DNA of 64,000 nucleotides from Sphaerospermopsis kisseleviana NIES-73 (GTDB taxonomy: Bacteria > Cyanobacteriota > Cyanobacteriia > Cyanobacteriales > Nostocaceae): assembly GCF_002368075.1 (NCBI RefSeq), contig NZ_AP018314.1, positions 2,145,086 to 2,209,085 on the forward strand, given 5' to 3'. Numbering within the stretch: position 1 is the stretch's first letter; each line of letters opens with the position of its first letter. Of this stretch, positions 1 to 9,218 are shown one piece after another. Made by a program: the position numbers and the translations under genes. The notes under the pieces were generated by a model, which was not told where the DNA came from, did not search any database, and saw nothing but the letters and a program-made list of their open reading frames with translations.

Positions 1-183
1 CTCTTGGGGGGTTGGTTGTGATATTTTGGGTGCAGATGCAGCAGGTTTTTGATTTAACCCGCGTACCAGTTCCCGCAAAATCTCAGTTTTAGTGCGCTGA
101 GAATGCTGACAGAACTCTTCTAAAATCTTCCGTTCTTCCTCTGAGGTTTGGAATGTTACCCAACCTTGTTCTTTTCTGGGCAT
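1..183 (-). CDS. Partial small ribbon-helix-helix-like protein (C-terminus outside window)
   Basis: Sixty-one codons read leftwards from an ATG at 183 and run off the window edge without a stop. The product begins MPRKEQGWVTF and continues with a Glu/Lys-rich helical stretch (TSEEERKILEEFCQHSQRT) followed by KTEILRELVRGL, then a Pro/Ala/Gln-rich tail. The pattern of a short beta-like start followed by two amphipathic helices resembles CopG/Arc-type ribbon-helix-helix proteins of cyanobacteria, which often act as antitoxins or small transcriptional regulators. I infer the fold only from this pattern. No partner gene is visible because the gene ends outside the window. The neighbouring DUF72 gene is divergent. 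Confidence 0.6.
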   Translation of the reverse strand, partial: MPRKEQGWVTFQTSEEERKILEEFCQHSQRTKTEILRELVRGLNQKPAASAPKISQPTPQE

Positions 184-358
184 AAGTTTACCAAAAATAT
201 ACCAATTTATTTGGTACTCATTATTATAGAATCTTGATACAATCCTAGCAGGTAGTGGCAAAAATTAATCATCAAACATCATCAAACATTATCAAACCCA
301 ATACCTAGTTATAGAATTAAATCAGATCAGATAGTATTTGGTTTTGTGAACTGGTTTT

Positions 359-1210
359 GTGAAATTTTTCATCGGTTGTGCAGTTTGGGCTTATAAAGGT
401 TGGGTGGGCGAACTTTACCCCTCTGGAACTCGCACCACGGACTTTTTGCATCTTTACAGTCGTCGTTTTACCACGGTAGAAGGTAATACCACTTTTTACG
501 CTGTTCCTAACCCGGAAACCGTTACCCGTTGGATGACAGAAACACCTCCGGGGTTTGAGTTTTGCCTAAAGTTACCGCGAGATATTACCCATCAAAAATT
601 ACTGCAACCCCATATTCCTGAAGCGTTAGCATTTTTAAAGAGAATGCAACCATTAGGTAAGCGTTTGGGTCCAATGTTTGCCCAACTACCACCGAGTTAC
701 TCACCTGCGTTACTGGATGACTTGCAGACATTCCTGGAAGCATGGCCACGTCAAGATGTACCTTTAGCATTAGAGGTGAGACATGGTGACTGGTTTAAAG
801 AACCTCATTTGAGTAATTTAACAACTTTGTTAGAAAATTTAGGAGTTGGTAGAGTTTTATTAGATACTCGTCCTGTGTATTCTGGGGAAGATGATCCACA
901 ATTAGCATCAGAAAGGCGTAAACCACAATTACCAGTACAATTTTCTGTCACTGCCAATTTTACATTAATTCGGTTTATTTCCCATCCCCGTTTATCTATG
1001 AATGAGCAATTTATGAATGAATGGGTGACATATATTAAAAAGTGGTTATCAGAGGGAATTAAAATTTATTTGTTTGTACATTGTCCTACAGAGGATATGT
1101 CTCCTAATAATGCTCGTTATTTTCAACAATTATTAGAGGAAAATGGTGTAGAAGTTCCGCCTTTACCTTGGAATACTATTAGTAATAGTAATCAACTGAG
1201 TTTATGGTAA
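359..1210 (+). CDS. DUF72 family protein (YecE-like)
   Basis: A 283-residue protein with the N-terminal FFIGCAVWAYKGWVGELYP signature of DUF72/YecE proteins, a TIM-barrel-like family of unknown biochemical function found across bacteria. Later conserved blocks include TTVEGNTTFYAVP and FCLKLPRDITH, and the length is normal for the family. The start is a GTG at 359. An in-frame TGA at 347 leaves no room for a longer reading frame, and no ATG fits the conserved N-terminus. The Rpn-type remnant follows directly after the stop in the same frame. Family assignment is firm; function is unknown. Confidence 0.9.
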   Translation: MKFFIGCAVWAYKGWVGELYPSGTRTTDFLHLYSRRFTTVEGNTTFYAVPNPETVTRWMTETPPGFEFCLKLPRDITHQKLLQPHIPEALAFLKRMQPLGKRLGPMFAQLPPSYSPALLDDLQTFLEAWPRQDVPLALEVRHGDWFKEPHLSNLTTLLENLGVGRVLLDTRPVYSGEDDPQLASERRKPQLPVQFSVTANFTLIRFISHPRLSMNEQFMNEWVTYIKKWLSEGIKIYLFVHCPTEDMSPNNARYFQQLLEENGVEVPPLPWNTISNSNQLSLW

Positions 1211-1531
1211 GTAGGTGACAGTAAAAACGAAGTAGCGAAAGCTGTTGAAACCATTACAGATCCAAGGTTACAAAGAAATATAGCTGCTGCTAGTAGCGTG
1301 TTAGCAGGGTTAGTTTTAGATAAACAAGTGATCAGGAAGATTTTCAGGAGTGAAATTATGCGCGAGTCTGTAATTTACCAAGAAATTCTCGAAGAAGGTA
1401 AAGCTGAAAAAGCTAGGAATGTAGCAATCAATTTACTAAGAATTGGTATGAGTTTACCACAAATTGCTCAAGTTACAGAGTTATCTATTGAGCAAGTTGA
1501 GGAAATACAAAAATCAATTCAAGGATCATAA
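1211..1531 (+). pseudogene. C-terminal remnant of an Rpn/PD-(D/E)XK transposase-like nuclease
   Basis: Open reading starts immediately after the stop codon of the DUF72 gene and encodes about 106 residues: VETITDPRLQRNIAAASSVL, then AGLVLDKQVIRKIF, MRESVIYQEI, an EEGKAEKARN linker and a short helical tail ending in EQVEEIQKSIQGS. This matches the C-terminal half of cyanobacterial Rpn-family (recombination-promoting nuclease) proteins, whose catalytic PD-(D/E)XK domain lies upstream. That domain is absent here, so the piece is a remnant. A GTG at 1298 could start a 77-residue peptide, but nothing suggests a functional product. Confidence 0.7.
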
Positions 1532-1542
1532 TTGATACCAAA

Positions 1543-1603
1543 ATCCCCGACTTCTGCAATTCAGTCAAAATTTATGGACATGATAATAAAAAAAGTCGGG
1601 GAT
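1543..1603. repeat. Dispersed inverted repeat, ATCCCCGACTT family
   Basis: Perfect 11-bp arms ATCCCCGACTT (1543-1553) and AAGTCGGGGAT (1593-1603) separated by 39 nt. Related copies lie at 23774-23806 and 25891-25953, with degenerate ones near 10785, 38128 and 40029. It sits between two convergent genes and may also act as a bidirectional stem-loop. Confidence 0.75.
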
Positions 1604-1643
1604 CTAGGGGATCTAATTTAGCAAATTAAGCAAATTAAGCAAA

Positions 1644-3164
1644 TTAAGGCAACCAAAAATTAGGTAAAATTGATTTACCCACATCACGGATAGCTTGATT
1701 CACATTTCTCGCTATTTGTATATGATGTTCATCTTGTTCTATAGGTAAAATATTTGCTTTTTTCCCTGTTCCTAAATAATCAATTGCTAAATTTGCAGCT
1801 TCCAAACCTGTAACAAAGGCTTTTTCCTGTGACCATGAACCGTGACGGTTAATAATCCAATCACCACTCATAAATACATTATTCAAACTGGTTTTAGCTG
1901 GTAACATATTCTGATAACTACCAGGCGAAAAATGTGTAACTGCATTTGCTAAACGAATGACGCTACTATCAATTACTTTTGCTTCTTTAAATTCTGGTAC
2001 ACAAGTTGCTAAATAACCTTGAACTATTTTGACAATTTCCTCATCACTTAAATGTAAAAATTGATTGGCATGATAAAAGTCAACTTCTACAACTGTTTCG
2101 GTTTGATTTTTATATTCATCATGCAAAGCATTCAAATCAAAAAAAGTCCATCCGGTTGTATTATCAAATCCAAAACAAGCATTAGAAGGACGAGGAATAT
2201 TGATTTTTCTGTCAAACCATAACCGAGTCGCTAATACATCTATTGCTCCTAAATTGCTGATATTTCTAAATTCTGCATAATGTTGTAAACTAGAACTATT
2301 AGCAACAATTTTTTTCATTCCTGTAATTCCTACAGAAAAAATCACGGCATCAACATCAAAAACTTGATCACCACAAACTACACCTTTAATCTGATTATTA
2401 CCACCGACAATTACATCTGTAACTCGATGTTTAGCTAAAACTTTCGCCCCTAACTTTTCTATCTTCTGCACCCAAGGACGAAAGATTTTTTCGCCTACTG
2501 TTCCCCGACACCAAACTACATCAAAATCTGGTTGGTGAGCGAGGATAAAATAATATAGCATTCCTAAAGTGGCGGCGGCTGAACATTGTTCACCAGGGGC
2601 AAATAAACCCACTAATAACATAGGTTCAAATGCTTCTTTATAAAGTCTGGCGGAAACACCAAAAGTTTTGAATAATTCACGGGCGGTTATATAATCATAT
2701 CTTTGCCAAGCATCATGAGAATTATCAAAATCAATTAAGCTATAAAGTAAAGGTAAGGCGCTGAGTCTGTCAATTAATGGTAATCTTTGAAATTGCGGGT
2801 AAATAAAAGTTCCTAAGGGGGTTGGTAGTCTGGGTAAATCTTGAAAAATTGGTGATTCAACTTCTAAACCTGCGGGAGAATATTGAGCAGAACGAGTCCA
2901 AGTTGTAAAGGGGTTTATTTCTAATTCATTGATGAGAGAAAATATATTTCTGTAAGGATACCAAAAGCCATGAATACCGGCTTCTACAGATTTTCCTGCT
3001 GAGGTTTGCCAACCTGCTACCAAACCACCAGGATATGGTCCTGCTTCTAAAAGTGTGACATCATAACCTTGTTTTGCTAAATGATAGGTTGCCCCTAAAC
3101 CCGCCCAACCAGCACCGATAACTACTACCCGTTTTTGTTGTAATTCTGACATTTTTGCACCCAT
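1644..3164 (-). CDS. FAD-dependent amine oxidase / phytoene desaturase-like protein
   Basis: A 506-residue flavoprotein. Residues 12-40 form a dinucleotide-binding Rossmann motif, VVVIGAGWAGLGATYHL, ending in an acidic residue (LLEAG), followed by PGGLVAGW as in carotenoid desaturases and related amine oxidases. The C-terminus contains NVFMSGDWI, the second FAD-contacting motif of this superfamily. Cyanobacterial members of this size are usually annotated as carotenoid desaturase-like or NAD(P)-binding proteins. The substrate cannot be told from sequence, so crtP and crtQ are not assigned. A second ATG five codons in (MSELQQ) is an alternative start. The gene appears monocistronic. Confidence 0.85.
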   Translation of the reverse strand: MGAKMSELQQKRVVVIGAGWAGLGATYHLAKQGYDVTLLEAGPYPGGLVAGWQTSAGKSVEAGIHGFWYPYRNIFSLINELEINPFTTWTRSAQYSPAGLEVESPIFQDLPRLPTPLGTFIYPQFQRLPLIDRLSALPLLYSLIDFDNSHDAWQRYDYITARELFKTFGVSARLYKEAFEPMLLVGLFAPGEQCSAAATLGMLYYFILAHQPDFDVVWCRGTVGEKIFRPWVQKIEKLGAKVLAKHRVTDVIVGGNNQIKGVVCGDQVFDVDAVIFSVGITGMKKIVANSSSLQHYAEFRNISNLGAIDVLATRLWFDRKINIPRPSNACFGFDNTTGWTFFDLNALHDEYKNQTETVVEVDFYHANQFLHLSDEEIVKIVQGYLATCVPEFKEAKVIDSSVIRLANAVTHFSPGSYQNMLPAKTSLNNVFMSGDWIINRHGSWSQEKAFVTGLEAANLAIDYLGTGKKANILPIEQDEHHIQIARNVNQAIRDVGKSILPNFWLP

Positions 3165-3220
3165 GTTTTTCTGTACAGATAGTTATCATATCGGTTTGAG
3201 CAGGGAACAGGGAAAGAAAA

Positions 3221-3296
3221 TTTTAGATTTTAGATTTTAGATTTTAGATTTTAGATTGGAATTGGCAAAAACAATCCAAAATCCAAAATCCAAAAT
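3221..3296. repeat. Heptamer tandem repeats (TTTTAGA and TCCAAAA)
   Basis: About five tandem copies of TTTTAGA (3221-3257), followed after a spacer by about three copies of TCCAAAA (3274-3296). The second block is nearly the inverse complement of the first, so the whole can fold back on itself. These are short tandemly repeated repetitive sequences typical of Nostocales. Confidence 0.85.
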
Positions 3297-3315
3297 TCTG
3301 CCTCCTGTTTCTTCA

Positions 3316-3885
3316 TTAACTATGAATACTGCCATCGGGCATAATAGCACCTGTTAAAAAAGCTTCACTCATATCTGTGGCGTTTAAATTAGCTCTGGTC
3401 AAATTTACCTCACACAGATTAGCTTCACTTAAATCAGCGCCGGTTAAATTTGCGCCTTGTAAATTTGCCTTCCACATCCGCACACCTCCCATTTTTGCAC
3501 CACTTAAATTTGCACCTTGTAAGTTGGCGGCTGTGATTGATGCTTGATGTAAATTAGCATCACATAAATCTGCACCAGTTAATAAAGCTCCACTAAGGTC
3601 TGATTCATTTAAATGGGAATTAGTTAGTATAGCTTGAGTTAAATCAGCACCACAGAGAATCACTTCTGATAAATTAGCATTTTCTAATGTTGCACCTCTG
3701 AGATTTGCTTTACTTAAATTTGCTCCACTCAAAGATGCTGCGGTGAGGTTTGCACCTCTGAGGTCTGCTCTACCAAAGTCTATACCACCCAAGTTAGCTC
3801 CTTGTAGGTTTGCGGAAGGTAATGCAATACCGTTAAAGCTTCTTTCTCCTCTGGCATACCTAGTTAATAGTTCTTGAATATCCAT
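3316..3885 (-). CDS. Pentapeptide-repeat protein
   Basis: A 189-residue protein made almost entirely of A(D/N)LXX pentapeptides from about residue 25 to 180 (for example LQGANLGGIDFGRADLRGAN), which form a right-handed quadrilateral beta-helix. The N-terminal cap MDIQELLTRYARGERSFNGI closely resembles that of the protein at 56364-56912, so the two are paralogs. No signal peptide or membrane segment is present, and it is probably cytoplasmic. Molecular function is unknown; some family members bind topoisomerase or tubulin-like partners, but nothing here indicates that. Confidence 0.92.
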   Translation of the reverse strand: MDIQELLTRYARGERSFNGIALPSANLQGANLGGIDFGRADLRGANLTAASLSGANLSKANLRGATLENANLSEVILCGADLTQAILTNSHLNESDLSGALLTGADLCDANLHQASITAANLQGANLSGAKMGGVRMWKANLQGANLTGADLSEANLCEVNLTRANLNATDMSEAFLTGAIMPDGSIHS

Positions 3886-4341
3886 AGTTTTGAGTTATTT
3901 GTACTTAGTTGGAAGATTTAATTTGTATTTGGCGAAAATTTATTTAAGAAAAATACAAAAATAAATACAATTATTAAAACTAAAATCTCAAATATATTAA
4001 CTATTTTAGTGACCTCAAATTGATCAATATAATGAATGCTACCGATAACATTGATATTGGGAGCATCCGAATTTTGCCAACATAAATGTAGCTAAATCAA
4101 AAGTTTGAGTGTTTATACCTTGCATGAAGTAGCCATACTGACTCATGAGGGCAATAAACAGGAAATAGAAAGTGTTGAGAAATCATTGAGGATGACTATA
4201 TATACTATATATATAGTACCTATAAAAAAATCACTTTTCCACAAATGCTAAAAATCTGTTAGGATTTGTCACGAATATCAAACAATTTCAGGGACTTTAT
4301 GCGGAAATTTTGGCTGGAATAATCAAGACTGAATTTGCTAT
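3886..4341. other. Intergenic region without a gene
   Basis: AT-rich non-coding stretch between the pentapeptide gene start and the terminator of the RRM gene. It contains a self-complementary run ACTATATATATAGT near 4205 and presumably the promoter of the pentapeptide gene. I see no conserved reading frame. Confidence 0.5.
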
Positions 4342-4390
4342 AAAAAAACCGACTAGTCTTAACATTTGTCTGCAATGAATCTCTAGTCGG
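4342..4390 (-). terminator. Rho-independent terminator of the RRM protein gene
   Basis: On the minus strand, arm CCGACTAG (4390-4383), a 26-nt loop, the complementary arm CTAGTCGG (4356-4349), then a run of seven T. It lies 108 nt downstream of the RRM gene stop codon. Confidence 0.8.
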
Positions 4391-4497
4391 GCATAATTAT
4401 ATAGCGTTGTGTGATTGGCAATTGTTTCTAGCTGGATTTTAGCGATCGCTTACTTGCATAAATAGAAACAATCTGCTAAGATAAGACTTCTATATTA

Positions 4498-4779
4498 TTA
4501 ATATTCTTTTTTAGACCAACTACCTCGTCGATCATCCTCTCGTGGTTTTGCTTTATTCACTCTTAGTTGACGACCCATCCATTCTGCACCATCCAATTCT
4601 GTGATAGCAGCATCTTCTTGTGCATCTTCGATCATGTCAACAAAAGCAAATCCGCGCATCCTTCCGGTTTCGCGGTCAGTAGGTAAAACAACTCTTTTGA
4701 CCTCGCCATAATCAGCAAACACGGCTTTTAAGTCTGCTTCGGTTGCGCGGTAAGAGAGATTTCCAACGTAGATAGTCAT
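4498..4779 (-). CDS. rbp: RNA-binding protein with one RRM domain
   Basis: A 93-residue protein that is nearly all RRM. RNP2 is IYVGNL (residues 3-8) and RNP1 is RGFAFVDM (about 42-49), both with the aromatic residues that stack on RNA. A short basic, Gly-poor tail (PREDDRRGSWSKKEY) follows. It belongs to the cyanobacterial Rbp family, whose members are commonly cold-induced and take part in mRNA handling. The tail is shorter than in the Gly-rich Rbp forms. The gene is monocistronic, with a long AT-rich upstream leader region and its own terminator. Confidence 0.95.
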   Translation of the reverse strand: MTIYVGNLSYRATEADLKAVFADYGEVKRVVLPTDRETGRMRGFAFVDMIEDAQEDAAITELDGAEWMGRQLRVNKAKPREDDRRGSWSKKEY

Positions 4780-5100
4780 TATGAGTCACGTAATTTTCAA
4801 CAAAAAGCGATAGTTCAGATGGAAACTGGAACTCAGCAAATTTTAAGCATTGCTCCCGTTGCCTTGGATTCATGTATGACAAAAATTGTAGGAGATTAGT
4901 CATCAATTATACTAGTTCACTACTCAACCTGCCACCAGACTGAACATACCCATCTGCTCATTATGATAACTGATTATGACATTTTCCAAAGTATGAGAAT
5001 TTACAAAGAATTATAATATAAAATTATATGCTTTGATCTATTGGATAATTTAACAGAATTTATTGCTAACAAGCTGCGGTAATCTAATTACATTTTAGCA
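4780..5100. other. Upstream region of the RRM gene
   Basis: A 320-nt AT-rich region between two minus-strand genes that should contain the rbp promoter and a long 5' leader, as is usual for cold-regulated rbp genes. A 64-codon frame overlapping the leader (4712-4906) has no recognisable features and is not called. No operator is evident. Confidence 0.4.
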
Positions 5101-5140
5101 ATTATAAACCGTTAACGTTGAAATGTTAACGGTTTATAAT
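5101..5140 (-). terminator. Perfect 16-bp stem-loop after the small conserved gene
   Basis: Arms ATTATAAACCGTTAAC (5101-5116) and GTTAACGGTTTATAAT (5125-5140) pair perfectly around an 8-nt loop. It starts three bases after the stop codon of the minus-strand gene at 5144. There is no strong T run, so it may act as a terminator or as an mRNA-stabilising 3' hairpin. Confidence 0.7.
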
Positions 5141-5143
5141 TGA

Positions 5144-5362
5144 TTAATCAATTGAAATTTGTTGAGGGCCAGAGGCTTTGCCATTCTGGACTTCAGTGGC
5201 TGTTTTGGGGAAGTTGGCTGAAGTAATATGTTGATCTAGCCAACTTCTAACAGGATCATCAGCTAGGTTAAGTCGGAGGACACCAGAAACAAACCCACCC
5301 ATAAATGACACTGGATGCTGGGCAAGTTCTTTAAATAGAGGAGACAATTCACTAATAAACAT
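5144..5362 (-). CDS. Small conserved cyanobacterial protein of unknown function
   Basis: A product of about 72 residues beginning MFISELSPLFKELAQHPVSF and continuing with GGFVSGVLRLNLADDPV. From memory, closely similar short proteins occur widely in cyanobacteria. I chose the ATG at 5362 because GGAG lies six bases upstream; a TTG at 5374 would extend it by four residues. The central hydrophobic stretch HPVSFMGGFVSGVLRL could associate with a membrane but is short. The C-terminus is polar. No function is known to me. It is monocistronic with a strong 3' hairpin. Confidence 0.75.
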   Translation of the reverse strand: MFISELSPLFKELAQHPVSFMGGFVSGVLRLNLADDPVRSWLDQHITSANFPKTATEVQNGKASGPQQISID

Positions 5363-5525
5363 TACACTCTCCAAGTATTGCCGTAAAAAAATTATTAATT
5401 CTTCATCAATCTTAACAGATACTGGCTAATAAGTGACAATAAACAAATTTAATAATATTAAGATGTATAATAGTTATGATTTTTTCAATCCACAACAAAT
5501 TAATTGAATTGAAATTTATTAAGCT

Positions 5526-6359
5526 ATGACAAGCAACTGGGAAAACTTTATCAAAAATATAGGTGAGTGGAGGGGTTCATTTACTCAAATATCCCCCCAG
5601 GGAGAAATATTAAAATCTACGCCTAGCATTTTAAACTTAGAAGCCATTGATAATAACCAAGCTGTACTGTTTAGATTACGTCGTTTTGATAGTAATAATT
5701 ATGATAGTTCTCCCATTCAAGATTATCAACAAGAATATCGTTCTTTAGCCAAAGAAAACATATTTTTTAACACAGGTGCGTTTGCCAAAGGAACATTACA
5801 ACTAGCACCGTTTACAGAATTTGGTGCAGAATATGGCTTTATAGATGAAAATAGGCGATCGCGCTTAGTGCAATTATTTGACAAACAAGGAAAATTTAGT
5901 AATTTAACCTTAATTAGAGAATTTAGAACTGGTACAGAAGCCAAAGAAAGACCACCATTGACAGTAGAACAACTAATTGGTAAATGGGAAGGTCAAGCGC
6001 ACACAGTATATTCAGACCTCAGCCCCTCAGAAACAAATACCAGTTATTTAGAAATCAAAGAACTAGACAACGGATATTTAGAACATAAGCTATCATTTGC
6101 TGGTCAAAATATTAGCTCAAAAGCCAAGATAGCAGGTAATAAATTGATATTTGAAAAAGAAGGAAATATCAGAGAAATCTTATTATTACCCGATGGAATT
6201 TCTAGTAATGTTCCCGTCCAACTAGAACTAAGAAAACCCTTTTTTGTAGAAGCAGGTTGGTTAGTCACAGACAACGAACGCCAAAGGTTAATTCGTACCT
6301 ACAATGCAAAAGGAGAATGGATAAGTTCAACTCATGTGATTGAAATTAAAAATATTTAG
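5526..6359 (+). CDS. DUF3598 family protein (lipocalin-like)
   Basis: A 277-residue protein with the duplicated beta-rich layout of cyanobacterial DUF3598 proteins. Each half opens with a W-x-G segment: NWENFIKNIGEWRGSFTQIS at residues 4-23, and LIGKWEGQAHTVYSDL at about 150-165. Family members adopt lipocalin/FABP-like barrels and some are linked to binding of small hydrophobic molecules such as pigments. The ligand here is unknown. No signal peptide is present. The gene is followed immediately by heptamer repeats. Family call is fairly secure; role is open. Confidence 0.85.
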   Translation: MTSNWENFIKNIGEWRGSFTQISPQGEILKSTPSILNLEAIDNNQAVLFRLRRFDSNNYDSSPIQDYQQEYRSLAKENIFFNTGAFAKGTLQLAPFTEFGAEYGFIDENRRSRLVQLFDKQGKFSNLTLIREFRTGTEAKERPPLTVEQLIGKWEGQAHTVYSDLSPSETNTSYLEIKELDNGYLEHKLSFAGQNISSKAKIAGNKLIFEKEGNIREILLLPDGISSNVPVQLELRKPFFVEAGWLVTDNERQRLIRTYNAKGEWISSTHVIEIKNI

Positions 6360-6471
6360 GGAACAGGGAACAGGGAACAGGGAACAGGGAATAGGGAACG
6401 AGGGAAAAAAATATTTACCTCCTGCCTCCTGCCTCCTGTCTCCTGCCTCCTGTCTCCTGCCTTCTGCCTCC
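6358..6471. repeat. Heptamer tandem repeats (GGGAACA and CCTCCTG)
   Basis: About five to six tandem GGGAACA units (6358-6401) start at the stop codon of the DUF3598 gene. After a short spacer come about seven CCTCCTG/TCTCCTG units (6418-6471), which abut the stop codon of nrdJ on the other strand. Confidence 0.9.
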
Positions 6472-9039
6472 TTATGTGGGTGACTGTTCAGGGAACATAC
6501 ATTTATCAGAGTCACAACCGCTAGGTCCTGCTTCTGACATTTCCCCTAAATCATAACGACCTAAAGCACCACAAAAATCATCGGTTTTACGTCTTGCTTT
6601 CACCTCAGCAGATAAACGCTCATAAGTTGCTTTGTCTATGGGTTCAAAGGGTAAACGGGGGAAAGTTTGAATGTCATCAAACCGCGCTAATAAAGCCGCA
6701 GAAATGTAACCTTCATCATTTTTCACCGCTTCATAAATGCGTGTTCCCAAAACTTCAACTTCCTCAGAACGTAACTCTAAAGTCGCTGAGGTGTTATGGG
6801 TAGTGTAGTATTTCTGCACTTGCATCACAAAATCTAACTGTGCCAATACAGAAAACTTGGATACATCAATTTCATCTGCTCCTGGTAAATCTGCCCAAGA
6901 GACAGCCACGGGTATTTCTACCAACCATTCTGTACAACGAGGATCAAACGGATCATTTAACAAGTTACCGTTTTCGTCTTTGTCAGATTGAGAAGGTATG
7001 ACATTATACCCATAATCTATACAGGCTAAGGCTACAGGGTCATTTTTACGGAAAGTGATCCGGCGGATGAACCTTTGCGCTTTGGGTGGATGCCAACCAG
7101 AACTAGCACCAGTCAATAAAGATTTTGTCCCGCTAGGCTGCACAGTAGTACAACGGTTGGGGCGTTTAATTCCGTGTTTATCGCAATATTCCCAAACAGC
7201 GTTATGTACTATTTCTCTCCATTTGCTGAGGTATTTTTGCTCACCGCGTTTAAATATCAGTCCTTCAGGGGTTTCAGGTCTGCCTTGTTCCCACCAGCGC
7301 AACCAGTCCACACCAAAAGCATGAACAAAGAAGTCAAATAAACCAGTGAAGGAAACGCCGACGATGGGATCAAGTTCCCGACTATATTGATAGCGGGGTT
7401 CTTGGAAGTGATGGTTTAATAATGCAGCAACAGATAAAGCACCGGCTTTAAATGCTTCCTCTTGTTCTTTATAGTTGTCGGGATCGAGTTGGTTTAAGTG
7501 TACCTCAGACAAATTACAGTGGAAATTAGTTCCTATTATTTCCAGTTTTGTTATCCTAAAGGCTCTTTATCCTTTAGTTCTAGTGCTTTAATTCGCACTA
7601 GCTCGGAGTACATTTTCTACAGTTTCCTGTAGTCCGGCACTCGTGGAAGTCTTTTATTCTCCTGGGAGGTTCAACTTCTACTCTCTACGGTGTTACAGGC
7701 TTTTTAGTTCCTGTAATTACCTCGGCATTAGCAGTCTCAGCTTTCACCGATTTTGCCGGATTTTTACGTGAGGCAAGTATAATTATTTACCACACGGATT
7801 AAGCCCGTATCTACCTAAACGATGTTCTAATTCTTGTTCATCAATATTTGGATGATGTTGTTGTATCCATGCTTTAGCTTTTCCTTGTTCGTAAGCTTGC
7901 AGGAAGTCTTTTTTCAGTTCTGGGGTGTTGAGTAAATCAATATTAGCTCTTGCCACCGCTTCACCAGCCCATTGAATTGCACCTTCACCACTGTAATATT
8001 GCTTTTGCACTGCGGCAATAGATTCTTCTAGGGTGGGTTTGCGGTGAAATACTCTTGTGTGGTTGGCCATACGTAAAGCATCACGCTCAGGATCTATGCG
8101 CCAGTTACCTTCTGTATCTTGATGCCAAAGATTATCTTTCGCTGTTGCGCTTTGTTGGTCTTCTGCAACGAATTGGCGCATCCCCGCGCTTCTGCGTATA
8201 TTTCCAGCAACAATTGATACAGCAGCTTCATCAATTAATAAACAGCATTCCACAGAGGTTAACTGTCTACCTAAAGCTTTATTCAGAATAGAGGCGCAGC
8301 GTTCATATAAACCAGGTAATTTTACTGGGTTAGCAACACCACCAAAACCTTTCAAGGTTTCCCCGGACTGACGTACATCACTAATATCTACAATTACCTG
8401 AACGTCATCGGTATGGTCAGTGAGCGAAGTCGAACTGAAGCGTTCATCGGTAGAAAGCTCTAACAGGGTTTGATAGGACTTTACCCAACCTTCCCGACTA
8501 TCTCCGACGTGAATAGTAACGGTGTTACCTTGTATATCGGTTTCTGTAAATTCTCGACGCTGTTCTACAGGTGTACGGCCAACTTCACCTGTGATGGTAA
8601 CATTTAAGCGATTACGGATAGGGGGCAATTGATTAATATACTGCGGTTCGATAATAGCGCCTGTACCACAACCCATCATGGCCAAGTCCATCATTAAACC
8701 GAAGGCTTTCCAGTCTACTAAGTTGGTAGAAGTACAATTATAAGCACCAGAAAAGTTTTTTGATTTTTTTAACCAGTCTGTGCCACCAACCCACAACCAG
8801 CGGCCACTGGGTAGGGATTTCATGTTGCGTTGCATTTTATCTAAGAGGGCGGCTTCTTCTTGGGTAAGTTTGCCTAACTCTACTAAACCTTGTAAAGTGC
8901 GATCGCACACCTCATTCCAGGATTCTCTTAAACCTGCTGCTGTACGACGGCTGTAGGTTCTAAAAAATACAGGGTTTGCTGCTGGTGCGGTTTCGGGGAA
9001 AGATGCACTCTGGCGTTGACGTTGCAATTCTTGAACCAT
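6472..9039 (-). CDS. nrdJ: Adenosylcobalamin-dependent class II ribonucleoside-triphosphate reductase, interrupted by a group I intron
   Basis: The spliced product is about 773 residues: exon 1 complement 9039-7789, exon 2 complement 7542-6472. It makes deoxyribonucleotides from ribonucleoside triphosphates using a B12 radical. Exon 1 contains GAYNCTSTN (an active-site cysteine) and ends at NPCG. Exon 2 resumes with EIIGTNFHCNLSEVHL, restoring the NPCGE radical-cysteine loop. The C-terminus carries the redox pair C-DSDK-C used for re-reduction. Unspliced, translation would stop two codons into the intron (GGT AAA TAA). I chose the ATG at 9039 (MVQELQRQR); a GTG at 9063 would add eight residues. 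Its B12 need fits the cobalamin operon at the other end of the window. A 263-bp copy of its 5' end lies at 10016-10278. Confidence 0.93.
7543..7788 (-). ncRNA. Self-splicing group I intron in nrdJ (246 nt, no ORF)
   Basis: The boundaries follow from protein continuity: NPCG before and EIIG after. The intron RNA starts AAAUAAUU and ends in G (CAAAACTG). The 5' exon end CGUGUGGU can pair with intron GCCUCACG, which gives the conserved U-G wobble at the splice site (P1). Other stems are TTACAGG/CCTGTAA, CTACAG-GAAA-CTGTAG (a GNRA tetraloop), CTAGTGC/GCACTAG and CTAAAGG/CCTTTAG. The segment CACCGTAGAGAGTAGAAG resembles the conserved R region. There is no homing-endonuclease frame. Group I introns in cyanobacterial ribonucleotide reductase and tRNA-Leu genes are established. 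Subgroup not determined. Confidence 0.92.
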
Positions 9040-9154
9040 AAGAAATTTTTGTAGCTTAATCACAGATTAAGACTATAACGCCAACTCGTTATATTATGAA
9101 AGGTTGCTAAATTTACCACTTTGTGATTTGAAGTATTTTGTATAATATGTAACA
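8892..9154. repeat. 263-bp direct repeat, copy 1 (nrdJ 5' end plus promoter region)
   Basis: From GTAAAGTGCGATCGC to TGTATAATATGTAACA. It covers about 49 codons of nrdJ and 115 bp upstream. The second copy is at 10016-10278 in the same orientation and has the same length. I count about 14 mismatches, most clustered just upstream of the start codon. Confidence 0.93.
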
Positions 9155-9218
9155 ATTTTTTATTTTTATTGTCAAACCCTGACTATGTACCAGGGTTAGT
9201 GAAGGTTATCATTTACTA

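Noticed and set aside
4712..4906. 64-codon frame overlapping the RRM gene leader
   Set aside because: Overlaps the rbp start in another frame, has no ribosome site or recognisable features, and fits a long untranslated leader.
7783..9063. Two separate reductase genes or a pseudogene instead of one split gene
   Set aside because: The NPCG/EIIG boundary rejoins exactly, and the 246-nt insert has group I intron pairing and end features, so splicing explains both halves.
9175..9197. AACCCTG/CAGGGTT hairpin as terminator of the immunity gene
   Set aside because: The stem is only 7 bp and no T run follows on the minus strand; it could be a weak terminator but support is thin.
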